Assembly (NCBI GenBank): GCA_963737705.1
Contig: CAVTTP010000003.1
Span: 372,001-436,000 of the forward strand
DNA: 64,000 bases
Source of the DNA: PALSA-607 sp963737705
GTDB lineage: Bacteria > Actinomycetota > Actinomycetes > Acidothermales > Acidothermaceae
Direction of reading: 5' to 3'
The position numbers and the translations under genes are program-made. The notes beneath the pieces are model-generated. The model was not told the origin of the DNA. It worked only from the letters and a program-made list of their open reading frames with translations, and made no database searches. Below are positions 8,575 to 17,244 of the stretch, in pieces (position 1 is the first letter of the stretch; each line of letters opens with the position of its first letter).

Positions 8575-10359
8575 TCAATGACCGGCGACCGACCAAGTTA
8601 CGTCCGCAAACTGCACGGAGCCCCTGTTGCTTTCGGAGGATAAATGGATCTCGACGGATGCAGCGCCTGCAGGCGCTTTACCCGCGACAGCCAGGGTGGT
8701 CCAACCAGTCGATCCTGCCGGGATTGAGGAACTGGCGGTCCACCCCATGAACTTTCCGGTCGCGGCGAACCAGGCGATGCCGATCCTGTTGGTACCTGTG
8801 GCCGCGATTCCGCGAACCGAGGCGGTCAACGTCCAAACCTGCCCAGGTACCACTGTCTGCGATGGCACCGTCATAAGGCTCGGCCAGCCTGCAGTGTTCC
8901 CCTGGCTCCGAGACAACTGCACGGCATTCGTGCCGTCGGGTGCACCTCCCGCGATCACCGAGAATGTGGCTTCCTTGGGCAAGCCTTGCGCCCAGGTCGA
9001 CGGACGATTCTGGCCCTGGACAAGGACTGCAAAGCCTGGGTTGTTGCTGTCCGGGCTGTAGCCTCCGCCGCTCGGCGCCACTGTCGATGTGGACGTTGCG
9101 CGTGCGGAAAACGCGGATGACGCAAACGATTTGCTTGCACCAAATGCGTCGGCAATGGCGAACGCAGCCGGTTTCGGCGAACCGTCGATGTCGAAGAGCC
9201 CAAACGCGTATTGCGCGGCATGCTGGTCGTGGTACGGCTGGCCGGCTCGCGTGAAGTCGTTCAAAGTCCAAGGGGCTCCAGGCGGAAGCCCGGCGGAGGC
9301 TATGTCGGACTCCACTGTTGCAAGCCACAACGCCTGTGACTGCTGGCCATCGGCCGCGTTCGTGTAGCCCGAACTCGACGCTCCGATCTCACCGAGCACG
9401 AGGGGGCTCGGCGCGACTGACGCCTTGATCTTCTTTAACGACGCCGTCAGGCCGAAGGTACCGCCGTAGTAGTGGTAGTCGAAGAGGTCAGCCTCGGTGC
9501 TATACCCTCCGATCTGGCCCGCGAGAGCCGCTTTGAGAACGGCTGGCCCGCGTGATCCCGCAGCGGAGTTGGTGGACGCGGTAACTGGCGTCCCGGGCAT
9601 GATCGAATGGATCACGGCGATTTCCGACCGGAGCCAAGACATGAGCTTCTTGTCGGTTGGATTAACCTCGTTCGATACCTCAACGAATGTGATGCGCTGG
9701 TCGCCGGCGTACGGCGCAAGGATCGACTTTGTCCATGTCGCGCTGCCCGTGAGGTCGCCGAAGTTTGAGAAATGATCGAACAACGTCAGCTGCACTGCGA
9801 TGCCATGGCTACTTGCGATGTCGATCGCTTGGGCGAGCCTGCCGACCATCGTCCCTGTTGGTGTGGGGTACCCGAAGTACTGAGGGAAAAGAATCAGCCG
9901 TACGGAGTTCGCACCGATGCTCTGCGCACGCTGCATGTCCGTGTCGAATTGCGACGGATCCCACTTCGTCCACATGGCATACCAGCTGTTGTTCGCTGGG
10001 TAGTAGTTGATCAGCTTCATGCTGGAGAGTGGTGCGCGCGCTGCGGGGGCCGTTACGGCGGACGCAACTGACGCCTGCACTGTGGCTGCGGGAGTAATCT
10101 GAACCGTGGTTGCGGGAGCAATCTGAGCCGCGGCTGCGGAAGCAATCTCAAGCGTCGCCGACTGGGCGACCACTACAGATGCCGGCCCTCGTGATGAGGG
10201 CACACGAACGTCCGCGGCGGCCACACTCGGAGCGATGACCCCGGTTGAAGAGGCGCCGAGCAACGCGTCGCTAGAAAGCGCCGGAGCCGGTACGAGGACC
10301 ATCGTGGCGACCGCAGTAGCGCAGGCACCGAAGGCGACACCCAGGCGGCGAAGGTCCAT
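8575..10359 (-). CDS. Secreted glycoside hydrolase (GH5/clan GH-A-like) with C-terminal carbohydrate-binding domain
   Basis: 594 residues. A signal peptide (hydrophobic AFGACATAVATMVLVPAPA, 9-27) is followed by a low-complexity Ala/Thr/Val stalk (about 60-110) containing near-repeats such as QIAPATTVQITPAATVQ. The catalytic TIM-barrel-like domain (about 112-405) has VRLILFPQYF, then FVEVSNEVNP with the Asn-Glu pair expected for the acid/base (E231), and LVLGEIGAS with a likely nucleophile (E324). A beta-sandwich (about 440-594, TWAQGLPKEATFSV to FADVTWSV) looks like a carbohydrate-binding module. It probably trims or cleaves a glucan or mannan outside the cell, perhaps the polymer made by the neighbouring genes. 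The exact GH family is not certain. Confidence 0.8.
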   Translation of the reverse strand: MDLRRLGVAFGACATAVATMVLVPAPALSSDALLGASSTGVIAPSVAAADVRVPSSRGPASVVVAQSATLEIASAAAAQIAPATTVQITPAATVQASVASAVTAPAARAPLSSMKLINYYPANNSWYAMWTKWDPSQFDTDMQRAQSIGANSVRLILFPQYFGYPTPTGTMVGRLAQAIDIASSHGIAVQLTLFDHFSNFGDLTGSATWTKSILAPYAGDQRITFVEVSNEVNPTDKKLMSWLRSEIAVIHSIMPGTPVTASTNSAAGSRGPAVLKAALAGQIGGYSTEADLFDYHYYGGTFGLTASLKKIKASVAPSPLVLGEIGASSSGYTNAADGQQSQALWLATVESDIASAGLPPGAPWTLNDFTRAGQPYHDQHAAQYAFGLFDIDGSPKPAAFAIADAFGASKSFASSAFSARATSTSTVAPSGGGYSPDSNNPGFAVLVQGQNRPSTWAQGLPKEATFSVIAGGAPDGTNAVQLSRSQGNTAGWPSLMTVPSQTVVPGQVWTLTASVRGIAATGTNRIGIAWFAATGKFMGWTASSSIPAGSTGWTTLAVAGKAPAGAASVEIHLSSESNRGSVQFADVTWSVAGH

Positions 10360-10568
10360 GTCCTAATTGTCGACCTGGGCCTTCAGATCTGTAGTTGCGA
10401 ACGGCTCTAGTTGGCCCGCGTGTCGGAATCGCTTTGTGATGATCTTTCCTTATGAGCGCGTGATCGAGGACGAACGCATGATCATGCGCACTTATCCGGT
10501 CAATGCTCAAGATCAGAGTGGGCTCAGACACGTCGGGGAGGCCTGACCGGTGAACCAGCGCCCGATGC

Positions 10569-11519
10569 GTGGCCCGCGTTATGGTGCGGTCAGTCGGGGC
10601 CTTCAGCACCGGCCTCGGACGCTACTTCGCCGGGAGGGGGCGCGTGCGTGCTCTAGCTGAGCGGATCAGAACGAGCGGTCGCGCGTTTGCGGTCGATCGG
10701 CTGTCCACGATCATCGCCCGGCTCGCCTTAGCCGGTCGGCGCGTGATCCGTTCGCGCGCGCGTGTGCGGGATGACGTCACTGTGACGTTGACCACATACC
10801 CGGCGCGGGTCGCCTCCCTGCACTGGACCCTGAGGAGCCTCCTAACGCAGTCAGTGCGGCCACGCCGTGTGGTGTTGTTCTTGGCATTGTCGGAGTTTGA
10901 CGGTCATGCGTTGCCTCGCCTCGTGCGCCATCCACCACCGCTGCTCGAGATTCGCTGGGTCGCCAACACCCGGAGCTACAAGAAGCTACTTCCCGCGCTC
11001 GACCTCTTCCCCGACCAGATCCTCATCACCGCTGACGACGATGTGATCTACCCTCGCAACTGGATGGCCCGATTGCTCGATGAGCACGAGCTGCATTCGA
11101 AAGAGATCATCTGCTACCGCGCGAACGAGATCGTTCGATCGATGACGGGAGAGTTCGAACCGTATATGTCGTGGCCCCGCGCGACAGTGACGAGTGACCC
11201 GACGCGCGTTCTGCCAACCGGCGTAGGAGGGGTTCTGTACCCAGTCGGCAGTCTTGACCCGCGGGTACTCGATGAGCAGCAGGCGTTGGCGCTAGCCCCT
11301 TTTGCTGATGACTTCTGGTTCAAGATCATGGCACTCCTCGCGGGGACAGGAGCACGAGTGGTTCCGCGGGTCGGACGAGACTTGCCCATGTCTACGCTAC
11401 GGCGGACCGGCGGATCATTGACTGCGACGAACGTCGCGGGCGGCCAGAACGACGTCCAGCTCCGTGCATTGTGGAAACGGTACGGTCACGAGATAGAGCA
11501 GAGGCGCGAACACGCGTAG
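10569..11519 (+). CDS. GT-A-type glycosyltransferase with DDD motif
   Basis: 316 residues from GTG 10569; ATG 10581 is an equally good start. The core begins VTVTLTTYPARVASLHWTLRSLL (about 70-92), followed by ILITADDDVIYPRNW, where D156-D158 form the metal/nucleotide-sugar motif, and FADDFWFKIMALL near 260, a plausible catalytic acidic region. The layout resembles uncharacterised glycosyltransferases of capsule and EPS loci. It is divergent from the glycoside hydrolase gene and is followed on the opposite strand by a GT2 gene. Confidence 0.75.
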   Translation: MARVMVRSVGAFSTGLGRYFAGRGRVRALAERIRTSGRAFAVDRLSTIIARLALAGRRVIRSRARVRDDVTVTLTTYPARVASLHWTLRSLLTQSVRPRRVVLFLALSEFDGHALPRLVRHPPPLLEIRWVANTRSYKKLLPALDLFPDQILITADDDVIYPRNWMARLLDEHELHSKEIICYRANEIVRSMTGEFEPYMSWPRATVTSDPTRVLPTGVGGVLYPVGSLDPRVLDEQQALALAPFADDFWFKIMALLAGTGARVVPRVGRDLPMSTLRRTGGSLTATNVAGGQNDVQLRALWKRYGHEIEQRREHA

Positions 11520-11529
11520 CTGAATTCGC

Positions 11530-12387
11530 TCAGCGCCCCCGGACGTCGCTGACGTGTGCTGCGCTGCGGCTCGCCTCGTCTCGGAGGTCGATCATGAGGG
11601 CATTCGGCAGTCGACGCGCGCTGCGGGTGCGCCGCTCGATCATGATCGTCCGCAGCACATGCATTCCGTCGGAGAATGCTCTGAGGTTGCTGACGCCGTG
11701 CAGGCGATGTTGCTCAAAACTCGGCACCTCGACCGTGTGATGAGATGCCTTCGCGATGCGGATGTTGATCAGCGTTTCAACTTCGAACCCGTCGCCGTGA
11801 TGCCGCTCGATGGACTCGAGTCCGGGTACCAGTGCGATGGTCGACAAGCAGTGCCGGCGAAACGCGTTGTAGCCGTAGCAGAGATCCGTGAAGCTGGTGC
11901 GGTAGACCACGTTCACCAAGCGATTCAGTGCCGCGTTTCCGAGCCGCCTGAAGCGAGTGATGTCGACGCTTCCTCCGCCGGCGATGAAGCGACTGCCCTT
12001 GGCAAAGTCGGCTCCGTTGTATAGGGCCGCGACGAAGGCCGGGATCTCGGCTGGATCGGTCGAACCGTCGGCGTCGATCATGACGATGATGTCGCGAGTC
12101 GCCGCCGCAAACCCACACGCGAGCGCATTTCCTTTGCCCCGGCGGGTTTGACCGATTACCCGGATGTCCGGGCGGAGCCGACGTGCAACGGAAACGGTGC
12201 CGTCGTCAGATCGACCGTCGACCAGGATGATCTCGCCCAGACCTTCCGGCATGCGTGCGAACACATGAGGGAGGTTTCTCGCTTCGTTCAATGCTGGCAT
12301 CACGACCGAAACCTGCGACAGGTCTATAGGTCCGGCGTTGACACTCAAGTTCAAATCTCTGTCTCCCCTTGGCACCCTGCTACTCAC
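11530..12387 (-). CDS. Glycosyltransferase family 2, polyprenyl-phosphate-sugar synthase-like
   Basis: 285 residues from GTG 12387 with GGAGG about 9 nt upstream. Blocks in order: VSVVMPALNEARNLP (about 26-40), GEIILVDGRSDDGTV, RRGKGNALACGFAAA, DIIVMIDADGSTDPAEIP (DxD-type metal site) and SFTDLCYGYNAFRR. This is the pattern of GT2 enzymes related to dolichyl-phosphate mannose synthases. No C-terminal membrane helices are present. It may charge a polyprenyl carrier or add a sugar in the surface glycan pathway. Confidence 0.85.
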   Translation of the reverse strand: MSSRVPRGDRDLNLSVNAGPIDLSQVSVVMPALNEARNLPHVFARMPEGLGEIILVDGRSDDGTVSVARRLRPDIRVIGQTRRGKGNALACGFAAATRDIIVMIDADGSTDPAEIPAFVAALYNGADFAKGSRFIAGGGSVDITRFRRLGNAALNRLVNVVYRTSFTDLCYGYNAFRRHCLSTIALVPGLESIERHHGDGFEVETLINIRIAKASHHTVEVPSFEQHRLHGVSNLRAFSDGMHVLRTIMIERRTRSARRLPNALMIDLRDEASRSAAHVSDVRGR

Positions 12388-12596
12388 CGTGGCACCTCCA
12401 CGTTCAGTCGACGACGAACCGTGTCGACAGGCGGGACCTTCCTGGCCTTGGGTGTTCTTCGTTACTCACTCCGTACATGTCGTGATTGGCCGACTTTAGT
12501 GGCTTTGGCGCCCAGAGATTCGCGTATCGAACAGGTTTGTCTACCAGGTTTTCTCGCCCACATCTGAGTCGCCGAGCGCATCTTTGCGATTTATTT

Positions 12597-12610
12597 ACCA
12601 ACGCGTTGGT
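12597..12610. promoter_or_regulatory. 14-bp perfect palindrome, candidate repressor operator
   Basis: ACCAACGCGTTGGT equals its own reverse complement. It sits about 75 bp upstream of the mutase start and just upstream of the proposed -35 element. Length and symmetry fit a TetR-type operator. No TetR gene is adjacent, so the regulator would be encoded elsewhere. Confidence 0.45.
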
Positions 12611-12632
12611 CCTTGGGTCGATAAGCGATGCG

Positions 12633-12661
12633 TTCGACAAAGTAGTTGGGCGTCCTACTAT
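12633..12661 (+). promoter_or_regulatory. Candidate promoter of the mutase gene
   Basis: TTCGAC (12633-12638), a 17-bp spacer and TACTAT (12656-12661) are a fair match to an SigA-type promoter. The start codon (GTG 12685) lies 24 bp downstream with GGAGG in between. Confidence 0.4.
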
Positions 12662-12684
12662 CGAGTCGAGCCCTGGAGGCGCAC

Positions 12685-14310
12685 GTGGAAACGCGAGACG
12701 CGAATGGTCGGGCGCGGTGGACGCTCGGCGGCCTGCCGCTTGAGCCCGTCTATGGGCCGCCGGAGGGCGCCGAGGATCCGCGGGTCGCCCGGATTGGCCG
12801 GGCGGGGGAGTATCCGTTCACCCGCGGCCTGTACACCAGCGGGTATCGCGGGCGGCCGTGGACGATCCGTCAGTTCGCCGGTTTCGGGAACGCGATCCAG
12901 ACCAACGAGCGGTACCGGATGATCCTCGACGCCGGGGGTGGCGGACTGTCCGTTGCTTTCGACATGCCGACTCTTATGGGCCGTGACTCCGATGATCCGC
13001 AGGCTCGAGGCGAGGTCGGCCATTGCGGCGTCGCGATCGACTCGGCGTCCGACATGGAGCTTCTCTTCAAAGACATTCCACTCGGCGACGTGACGACGTC
13101 GATGACGATCAGCGGGCCCGCCGTCCCGATCTTCTGTATGTATGTCGCGGCGGCCGAACGTCAAGGCGTCGCGCACGGCAAGTTGAACGGCACGTTGCAG
13201 ACCGACATCTTCAAGGAGTACATGGCGCAGAAGGAGTGGCTGTTCACACCCCAGCCGCATCTGCGTCTCATCGGTGACTTGATGGAGTTCTGCGCGCATG
13301 AGATGCCCGATTACAAGCCGCTCTCGGTGTCGGGCTACCACATCAGGGAAGCCGGCTCGACGGCAGTACAAGAACTCGCGTACACCCTCGCGAATGGTTT
13401 CGCGTACGTCGAGCTTGGTCTGTCGCGACACATTGACGTCGACACGTTCGCGCCACAGTTGTCGTTCTTTTTCGATGCCCACATAGACTTCTTCGAAGAA
13501 ATCGCAAAGTTTCGGGCGGCACGGCGGATCTGGGCGCACTGGATGCGCGATGTCTATGGAGCTAAGACGGAACGCGCGCAATGGCTGCGGTTCCACACCC
13601 AGACCGCCGGCGTCTCGCTAACGGCTCAGCAACCGGACAACAACGTAGTTCGGACGGCGGTTGAAGCGCTCGCAGCGATCCTCGGCGGCACCAACTCGTT
13701 GCACACCAATGCGCTAGACGAAGTGCTGGCACTGCCAAGTGAACGCGCGGCGTCGATCGCATTGCGCACACAGCAAGTGCTGCTCGAGGAGACCGGGCTG
13801 ACCAACGTCGTCGATCCACTCGGGGGATCGTGGTTCGTCGAGGCATTGACCGATCAGATCGAGGCCGAGGCAGAGAAGATCTTCACCCAGATCAGCGCGC
13901 TCGGCGGGGACGGCAGCATGATGGCGGGGGTACTGCGCGGGATCGAAGACGGGTGGTTCACGAGCCGCATTGCAGATGCTGCGTACCAACAGCAGCAGGC
14001 GTTCGAGTCCGGCGAACGTCGCATCGTCGGCGTCAACTCCTACACCGACGACTTCGAGCCACCGCTGGAGATCATGCGTGTCTCACACGAGGTCGAGACG
14101 CAGCAGGTCGCAGCGCTGTCCGCACGTCGAGCGAGCCGCGACCAGGCCAAGGTCGACTCCGCGTTGCGTCAGGTGCTCGAGGTTGCTCGCGGCGACGGCA
14201 ACCTGGTGCCGCCCCTGCTCGACGCTGCCCGGGCAGAGGCCACGCTCGGTGAGATCTGCGGGCTGCTCGTCTCTGAGTGGGGTCGCTACACCGAACCGCC
14301 TGGGCTGTAG
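12685..14310 (+). CDS. icmA: Acyl-CoA mutase large subunit, isobutyryl-CoA-mutase type
   Basis: 541 residues from GTG 12685, chosen because GGAGG lies 5-9 nt upstream. The (beta/alpha)8 mutase domain is complete: RPWTIRQFAGFGNA, GLSVAFDMPTLMGRDSDDP, GTLQTDIFKEYMAQKEW, SISGYH-type block SVSGYHIREAGSTA, SLTAQQPDNNVVRTA and GGTNSLHTNALDE. The B12-binding domain is absent, as in the large subunits of two-component mutases. Two positions separate family members: the methylmalonyl-CoA mutase Tyr89 position is Phe (F64, RQFAG) and its Arg207 position is Gln (Q182, EYMAQ). Phe plus Gln is the isobutyryl-CoA mutase signature, so the enzyme likely interconverts isobutyryl- and n-butyryl-CoA with adenosylcobalamin. 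The B12-binding small subunit is not in the window. Confidence 0.8.
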   Translation: METRDANGRARWTLGGLPLEPVYGPPEGAEDPRVARIGRAGEYPFTRGLYTSGYRGRPWTIRQFAGFGNAIQTNERYRMILDAGGGGLSVAFDMPTLMGRDSDDPQARGEVGHCGVAIDSASDMELLFKDIPLGDVTTSMTISGPAVPIFCMYVAAAERQGVAHGKLNGTLQTDIFKEYMAQKEWLFTPQPHLRLIGDLMEFCAHEMPDYKPLSVSGYHIREAGSTAVQELAYTLANGFAYVELGLSRHIDVDTFAPQLSFFFDAHIDFFEEIAKFRAARRIWAHWMRDVYGAKTERAQWLRFHTQTAGVSLTAQQPDNNVVRTAVEALAAILGGTNSLHTNALDEVLALPSERAASIALRTQQVLLEETGLTNVVDPLGGSWFVEALTDQIEAEAEKIFTQISALGGDGSMMAGVLRGIEDGWFTSRIADAAYQQQQAFESGERRIVGVNSYTDDFEPPLEIMRVSHEVETQQVAALSARRASRDQAKVDSALRQVLEVARGDGNLVPPLLDAARAEATLGEICGLLVSEWGRYTEPPGL

Positions 14311-14361
14311 AGCGCCGGGGCTCTAGTCGCGGAGGCAAGCCTGGTCGGGGATGATGGAGAG

Positions 14362-15267
14362 ATGAACTACTCGCCAAGATTCGCCGGCGCGGTCTCGCTG
14401 GATTCGCTGGCTCGCCGACCGCAAACCACGGCTCCCGCCGCAGCCGCGACGTCGGGTGCAACTGCCAGTCAAGTCAGCGTCATCGACGTGACAGAGGCCA
14501 GCTTCCAGGTCGACATCATCGATCGGTCGATGACGGTTCCGGTTGTCATTGACTTCTGGGCCGAGTGGTGTGGGCCGTGCAAGCAGCTGAGCCCGATCCT
14601 CGAACGACTCGCCGTCGAAGGCGGGGGTGCATGGGTGCTGGCGAAGATCGACGTTGACTCCAACCAGCAGCTCGCGGCCGCAGCCGGAGTGCAAGGCATT
14701 CCGGCGGTCAAGGCGGTGTGGCAGGGCGGCATCGTCGGCGAGTTCACCGGCGCCGTGCCCGAGCCGCAGGTGCGCGATTGGATTGGGCAGCTGCTGAAGG
14801 CCACGGGAGCGGCAAACGGTGTCGGCGCCGATGCCGAGTTGCCCGAGGCGCCGCTCAGTCCCGAGTTCGTCGAGGCGGCATCGGCCTTCGAGCGCGGCGA
14901 CTACGACGCCGCCGAGCGCGCGTATCTGGCGATCCTTGCTAGCGCACCGGCCGATCAGTTGGCCGCGGGTGCGCTCGCTGGCGTCCGGTTGTTCAAGCGC
15001 GCTGAGCACCTCGACCCTGCGGCGGTCAGGGCAGCGGCAGAGGCTGCACCTGACGATGTCGATGCTCAGCTTGCGGCCGCCGACGTCGACATGCTCGAGG
15101 GTCTCGTCGACCAGGCGTTCAAACGGTTGGTCGACCTTGTTGCTCGCACGTCAGGTGCGGAGCGTGATCGTGCGCGGGTGCATCTGCTCGGACTCTTCGA
15201 CGCGGCTGGTCCCGACGATCCGTCGATCCCGGCCGCGAGATCGGCTCTCAGTCGCGCGTTGTTCTAG
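14362..15267 (+). CDS. Thioredoxin-domain protein with C-terminal TPR-like region (CnoX/YbbN-like)
   Basis: 301 residues. The thioredoxin fold begins near residue 37; the active site is WAEWCGPCKQLSPILE (WCGPC about 71-75), followed by IDVDSNQQLAAAAGVQGIPAV with the cis-Pro. From about 165 the protein is helical with TPR-like repeats (FERGDYDAAERAYLAIL). This is the layout of YbbN/CnoX holdase-thioredoxins that protect proteins from oxidative aggregation. The first 35 residues are a low-complexity Ala/Thr-rich extension. GATGGAGAG just before the ATG can serve as SD, and GATGAT as a leaderless-type -10. Confidence 0.85.
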   Translation: MNYSPRFAGAVSLDSLARRPQTTAPAAAATSGATASQVSVIDVTEASFQVDIIDRSMTVPVVIDFWAEWCGPCKQLSPILERLAVEGGGAWVLAKIDVDSNQQLAAAAGVQGIPAVKAVWQGGIVGEFTGAVPEPQVRDWIGQLLKATGAANGVGADAELPEAPLSPEFVEAASAFERGDYDAAERAYLAILASAPADQLAAGALAGVRLFKRAEHLDPAAVRAAAEAAPDDVDAQLAAADVDMLEGLVDQAFKRLVDLVARTSGAERDRARVHLLGLFDAAGPDDPSIPAARSALSRALF

Positions 15268-15288
15268 GCCCCTGTTCTAGGCAGAAGT

Positions 15289-17121
15289 TCAGTCGGTCGT
15301 CAGCCATACCCTGGTGCCGTCGCAGGTGAGGCCACCAACTTTGTGACCAACGTTCAACACCGTCGGGAGCACCAGGCCGGCCGGGTCGAACCTCTGCACA
15401 GTGCCCGAGTCGCGCTCGCCAACCCAGACCGCGTTCGGACCCACCGCGATTGCCGTTGGCGCTCCAGCCAAGCTGAAGGTCGCGACCACCCGGCCGCTGC
15501 TGGCGTCGATGCGCGACAGCTTGTTGGGGCCAGAGCTGATCACCCAGATCGAACCGAAGCCTGCCGCGAGCGCTTGCGTTCGCCCGCCGATTGCCACTTG
15601 CCTCGCGACCCCGCTGTTGACGATCGGAACGCCGTGCACCGTGCCGCTCTGCTCACTCGACGTCCAGATCGAGTTGCTCGCGACGGCAATCGACTGAGCT
15701 GGTTGCGGCAGGCGAATTGATTGCAGAACGCGCAGACTTCTCGAATCCAGTTGCACGACAGCGCGATCGGCGCTCGACACCCAAATGCTGTCGGCCGACG
15801 AGGCGACAGCCAACAGACCTATGGCGCCCTGTTCCGGCAGGAAGGGCGCTGAAAGCTGCTGATACTCAACGAGTATTCGAGACAGCGTGCCTGCGAATCC
15901 GTTGACGATCCACAGGATCCCCGGCGCCGCCGACAGGCTCATCGTGCCGGCCGTCACCCCGTAGGTCTTCACGACCGCATCCGTTGCGGCGTTGACCTGA
16001 CTGATCGTCTTGTCGTCGAGGTTCGCGGCCCACACCACTCCGTCGAGGGCCGCGATTGATCCTGGGTCCGTTCCCACGGGGACGTCGGCCAGCACGGCGC
16101 CGGTTTGCGCATCGAGCGCGACTACGGCGTTACGAGTGATGCGGATGCCCGCGGATGGCCGCGGTGAGCTACCACGCCATAGCTGGTTGGTACCTACCGC
16201 CACCGCAAGCACAGCGATGAGCAGGAGACATACAGCGGCAGCCAGCAATCGGCGACGCCGATGCGGTCTGTGTATCGACGGGTCGGCGGGTGGGTTGGGC
16301 CTGATCTCTGACCGAGACGGCGGTACGCGCGCGACGTTGAGACCGTCGTCCTGCTCCAAGATCTGCCGCTGAAGTTCGAGCAACTCGGGGCCGGGCTCGA
16401 GGCCGGTCTCTTCGGCGAGATCGCGGCGGTAGCGGGTAAGTACGTCGAGCGCCTCGACTTGGCGACCGCACCGGTAGGACGCGAGCATCAGATGAGCTTG
16501 CGGGCGCTCGCGCAGCGGTTGCTCGATTGCGAGCAACCGGGCCTCGCTCAAGATCTCGCGGTGCCTGCCGGCGCGCAGTTCTGCGTCGACGCGTGACTCG
16601 CGAGCCGAGAGTCGCAACTCCTCCAACGTCGCTATCGCGGCAGGGGCGAAGGGCAGGTCGGCGAGGTCGCCAAGCGGCGCGCCGTGCCAGCACTCGAGTG
16701 CCTCGGTGAGGATCGTTGCGGCCGCGTCGGGCCGGGTGTCGATGGCGGCTCGAGCAGCGGTCACCAGTTCGTTGAACCGGGCGAGATCAACGTCCTCAGG
16801 ATCGACTTGCAACAGGTAGCCCCGGCCGCGTGTAACTAGCAGGTCTGCTGCGGATGGGCCTATCGACATCCGCAGCCGAGACACGAAGACGTGCACCATT
16901 TTCACCGCAGTTGGGGGAGCATCGATTCCCCAGAGGTCATCGACTAGCTGCCGGGTGGCCACGACAGCGTTTGCGTTGAGCAACAACACGGCCAGCAGCC
17001 CACGCTGCCTCGACGGTCCTAGCGCGATCTGTTCGCCGTCGGTCGTTGTTGCTGCTAGTGGCCCCAAGAGCTGAAACCGCACGCGTTGAGCCGTGACGAC
17101 GCTTGTCTCGACGGTCGTCAC
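15289..17121 (-). CDS. SARP/BTAD transcriptional regulator fused to a membrane helix and extracytoplasmic beta-propeller
   Basis: 610 residues from GTG 17121 with GGAGGG 4 nt upstream (a TTG at 17133 is less likely). Residues about 10-95 are an OmpR-like winged helix (RQRGLLAVLLLNANAVV, VHVFVSRLR, RGRGYLLQV). About 98-250 form the bacterial transcriptional activator (BTAD) TPR domain ending EETGLEPGPELLELQRQIL. About 283-305 are one membrane helix after an Arg/His-rich stretch (HRPHRRRRLLAAAVCLLLIA), so the DNA-binding part is cytoplasmic. About 325-610 form a propeller of repeated strands (VWAANLDDKTISQVN, SIWVSSADRAVVQLD, SIWVISSGPNKLSRID, AVWVGERDSGTVQRFD). A membrane-bound one-component sensor is inferred. 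It is divergent from a lipoprotein with the same propeller. Confidence 0.85.
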   Translation of the reverse strand: MTTVETSVVTAQRVRFQLLGPLAATTTDGEQIALGPSRQRGLLAVLLLNANAVVATRQLVDDLWGIDAPPTAVKMVHVFVSRLRMSIGPSAADLLVTRGRGYLLQVDPEDVDLARFNELVTAARAAIDTRPDAAATILTEALECWHGAPLGDLADLPFAPAAIATLEELRLSARESRVDAELRAGRHREILSEARLLAIEQPLRERPQAHLMLASYRCGRQVEALDVLTRYRRDLAEETGLEPGPELLELQRQILEQDDGLNVARVPPSRSEIRPNPPADPSIHRPHRRRRLLAAAVCLLLIAVLAVAVGTNQLWRGSSPRPSAGIRITRNAVVALDAQTGAVLADVPVGTDPGSIAALDGVVWAANLDDKTISQVNAATDAVVKTYGVTAGTMSLSAAPGILWIVNGFAGTLSRILVEYQQLSAPFLPEQGAIGLLAVASSADSIWVSSADRAVVQLDSRSLRVLQSIRLPQPAQSIAVASNSIWTSSEQSGTVHGVPIVNSGVARQVAIGGRTQALAAGFGSIWVISSGPNKLSRIDASSGRVVATFSLAGAPTAIAVGPNAVWVGERDSGTVQRFDPAGLVLPTVLNVGHKVGGLTCDGTRVWLTTD

Positions 17122-17153
17122 GACGCCCTCCAATCGACCGGCTAGGTCGCGGT

Positions 17154-17183
17154 TACCGAAGAATGTACCGAAAAGCTACCCAC
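17154..17183. promoter_or_regulatory. Heptamer direct repeats, candidate SARP-binding site
   Basis: TACCGAA at 17154-17160 and again at 17166-17172 (12-bp period), then the partial copy TACCCAC at 17177-17183 (11-bp period). SARP proteins bind direct heptamers spaced about one helical turn. The array lies in the 123-bp gap between the divergent SARP gene and the lipoprotein gene, about 30 bp from the SARP start, which suggests autoregulation and control of the lipoprotein. Confidence 0.5.
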
Positions 17184-17244
17184 CCGCCGCTAGCTTGCGC
17201 AGCATCCGCCAGCTCGAAAAGGCAGCGCGAGGGAGTGAAGGCGA

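Larger units (their letters stand above)
12388..12684. other. Divergent intergenic region between GT2 gene and icmA-like gene
   Basis: 297 bp without a convincing gene. It contains the GT2 ribosome-binding site on the minus strand, a perfect 14-bp palindrome (12597-12610) and a plausible promoter for the mutase gene (12633-12661), both listed separately. Short reading frames here lack family features. Confidence 0.5.

Noticed and set aside
12148..12567. Plus-strand frame over the start of the GT2 gene and the divergent region
   Set aside because: No family features and overlaps the GT2 N-terminus and the palindrome region.
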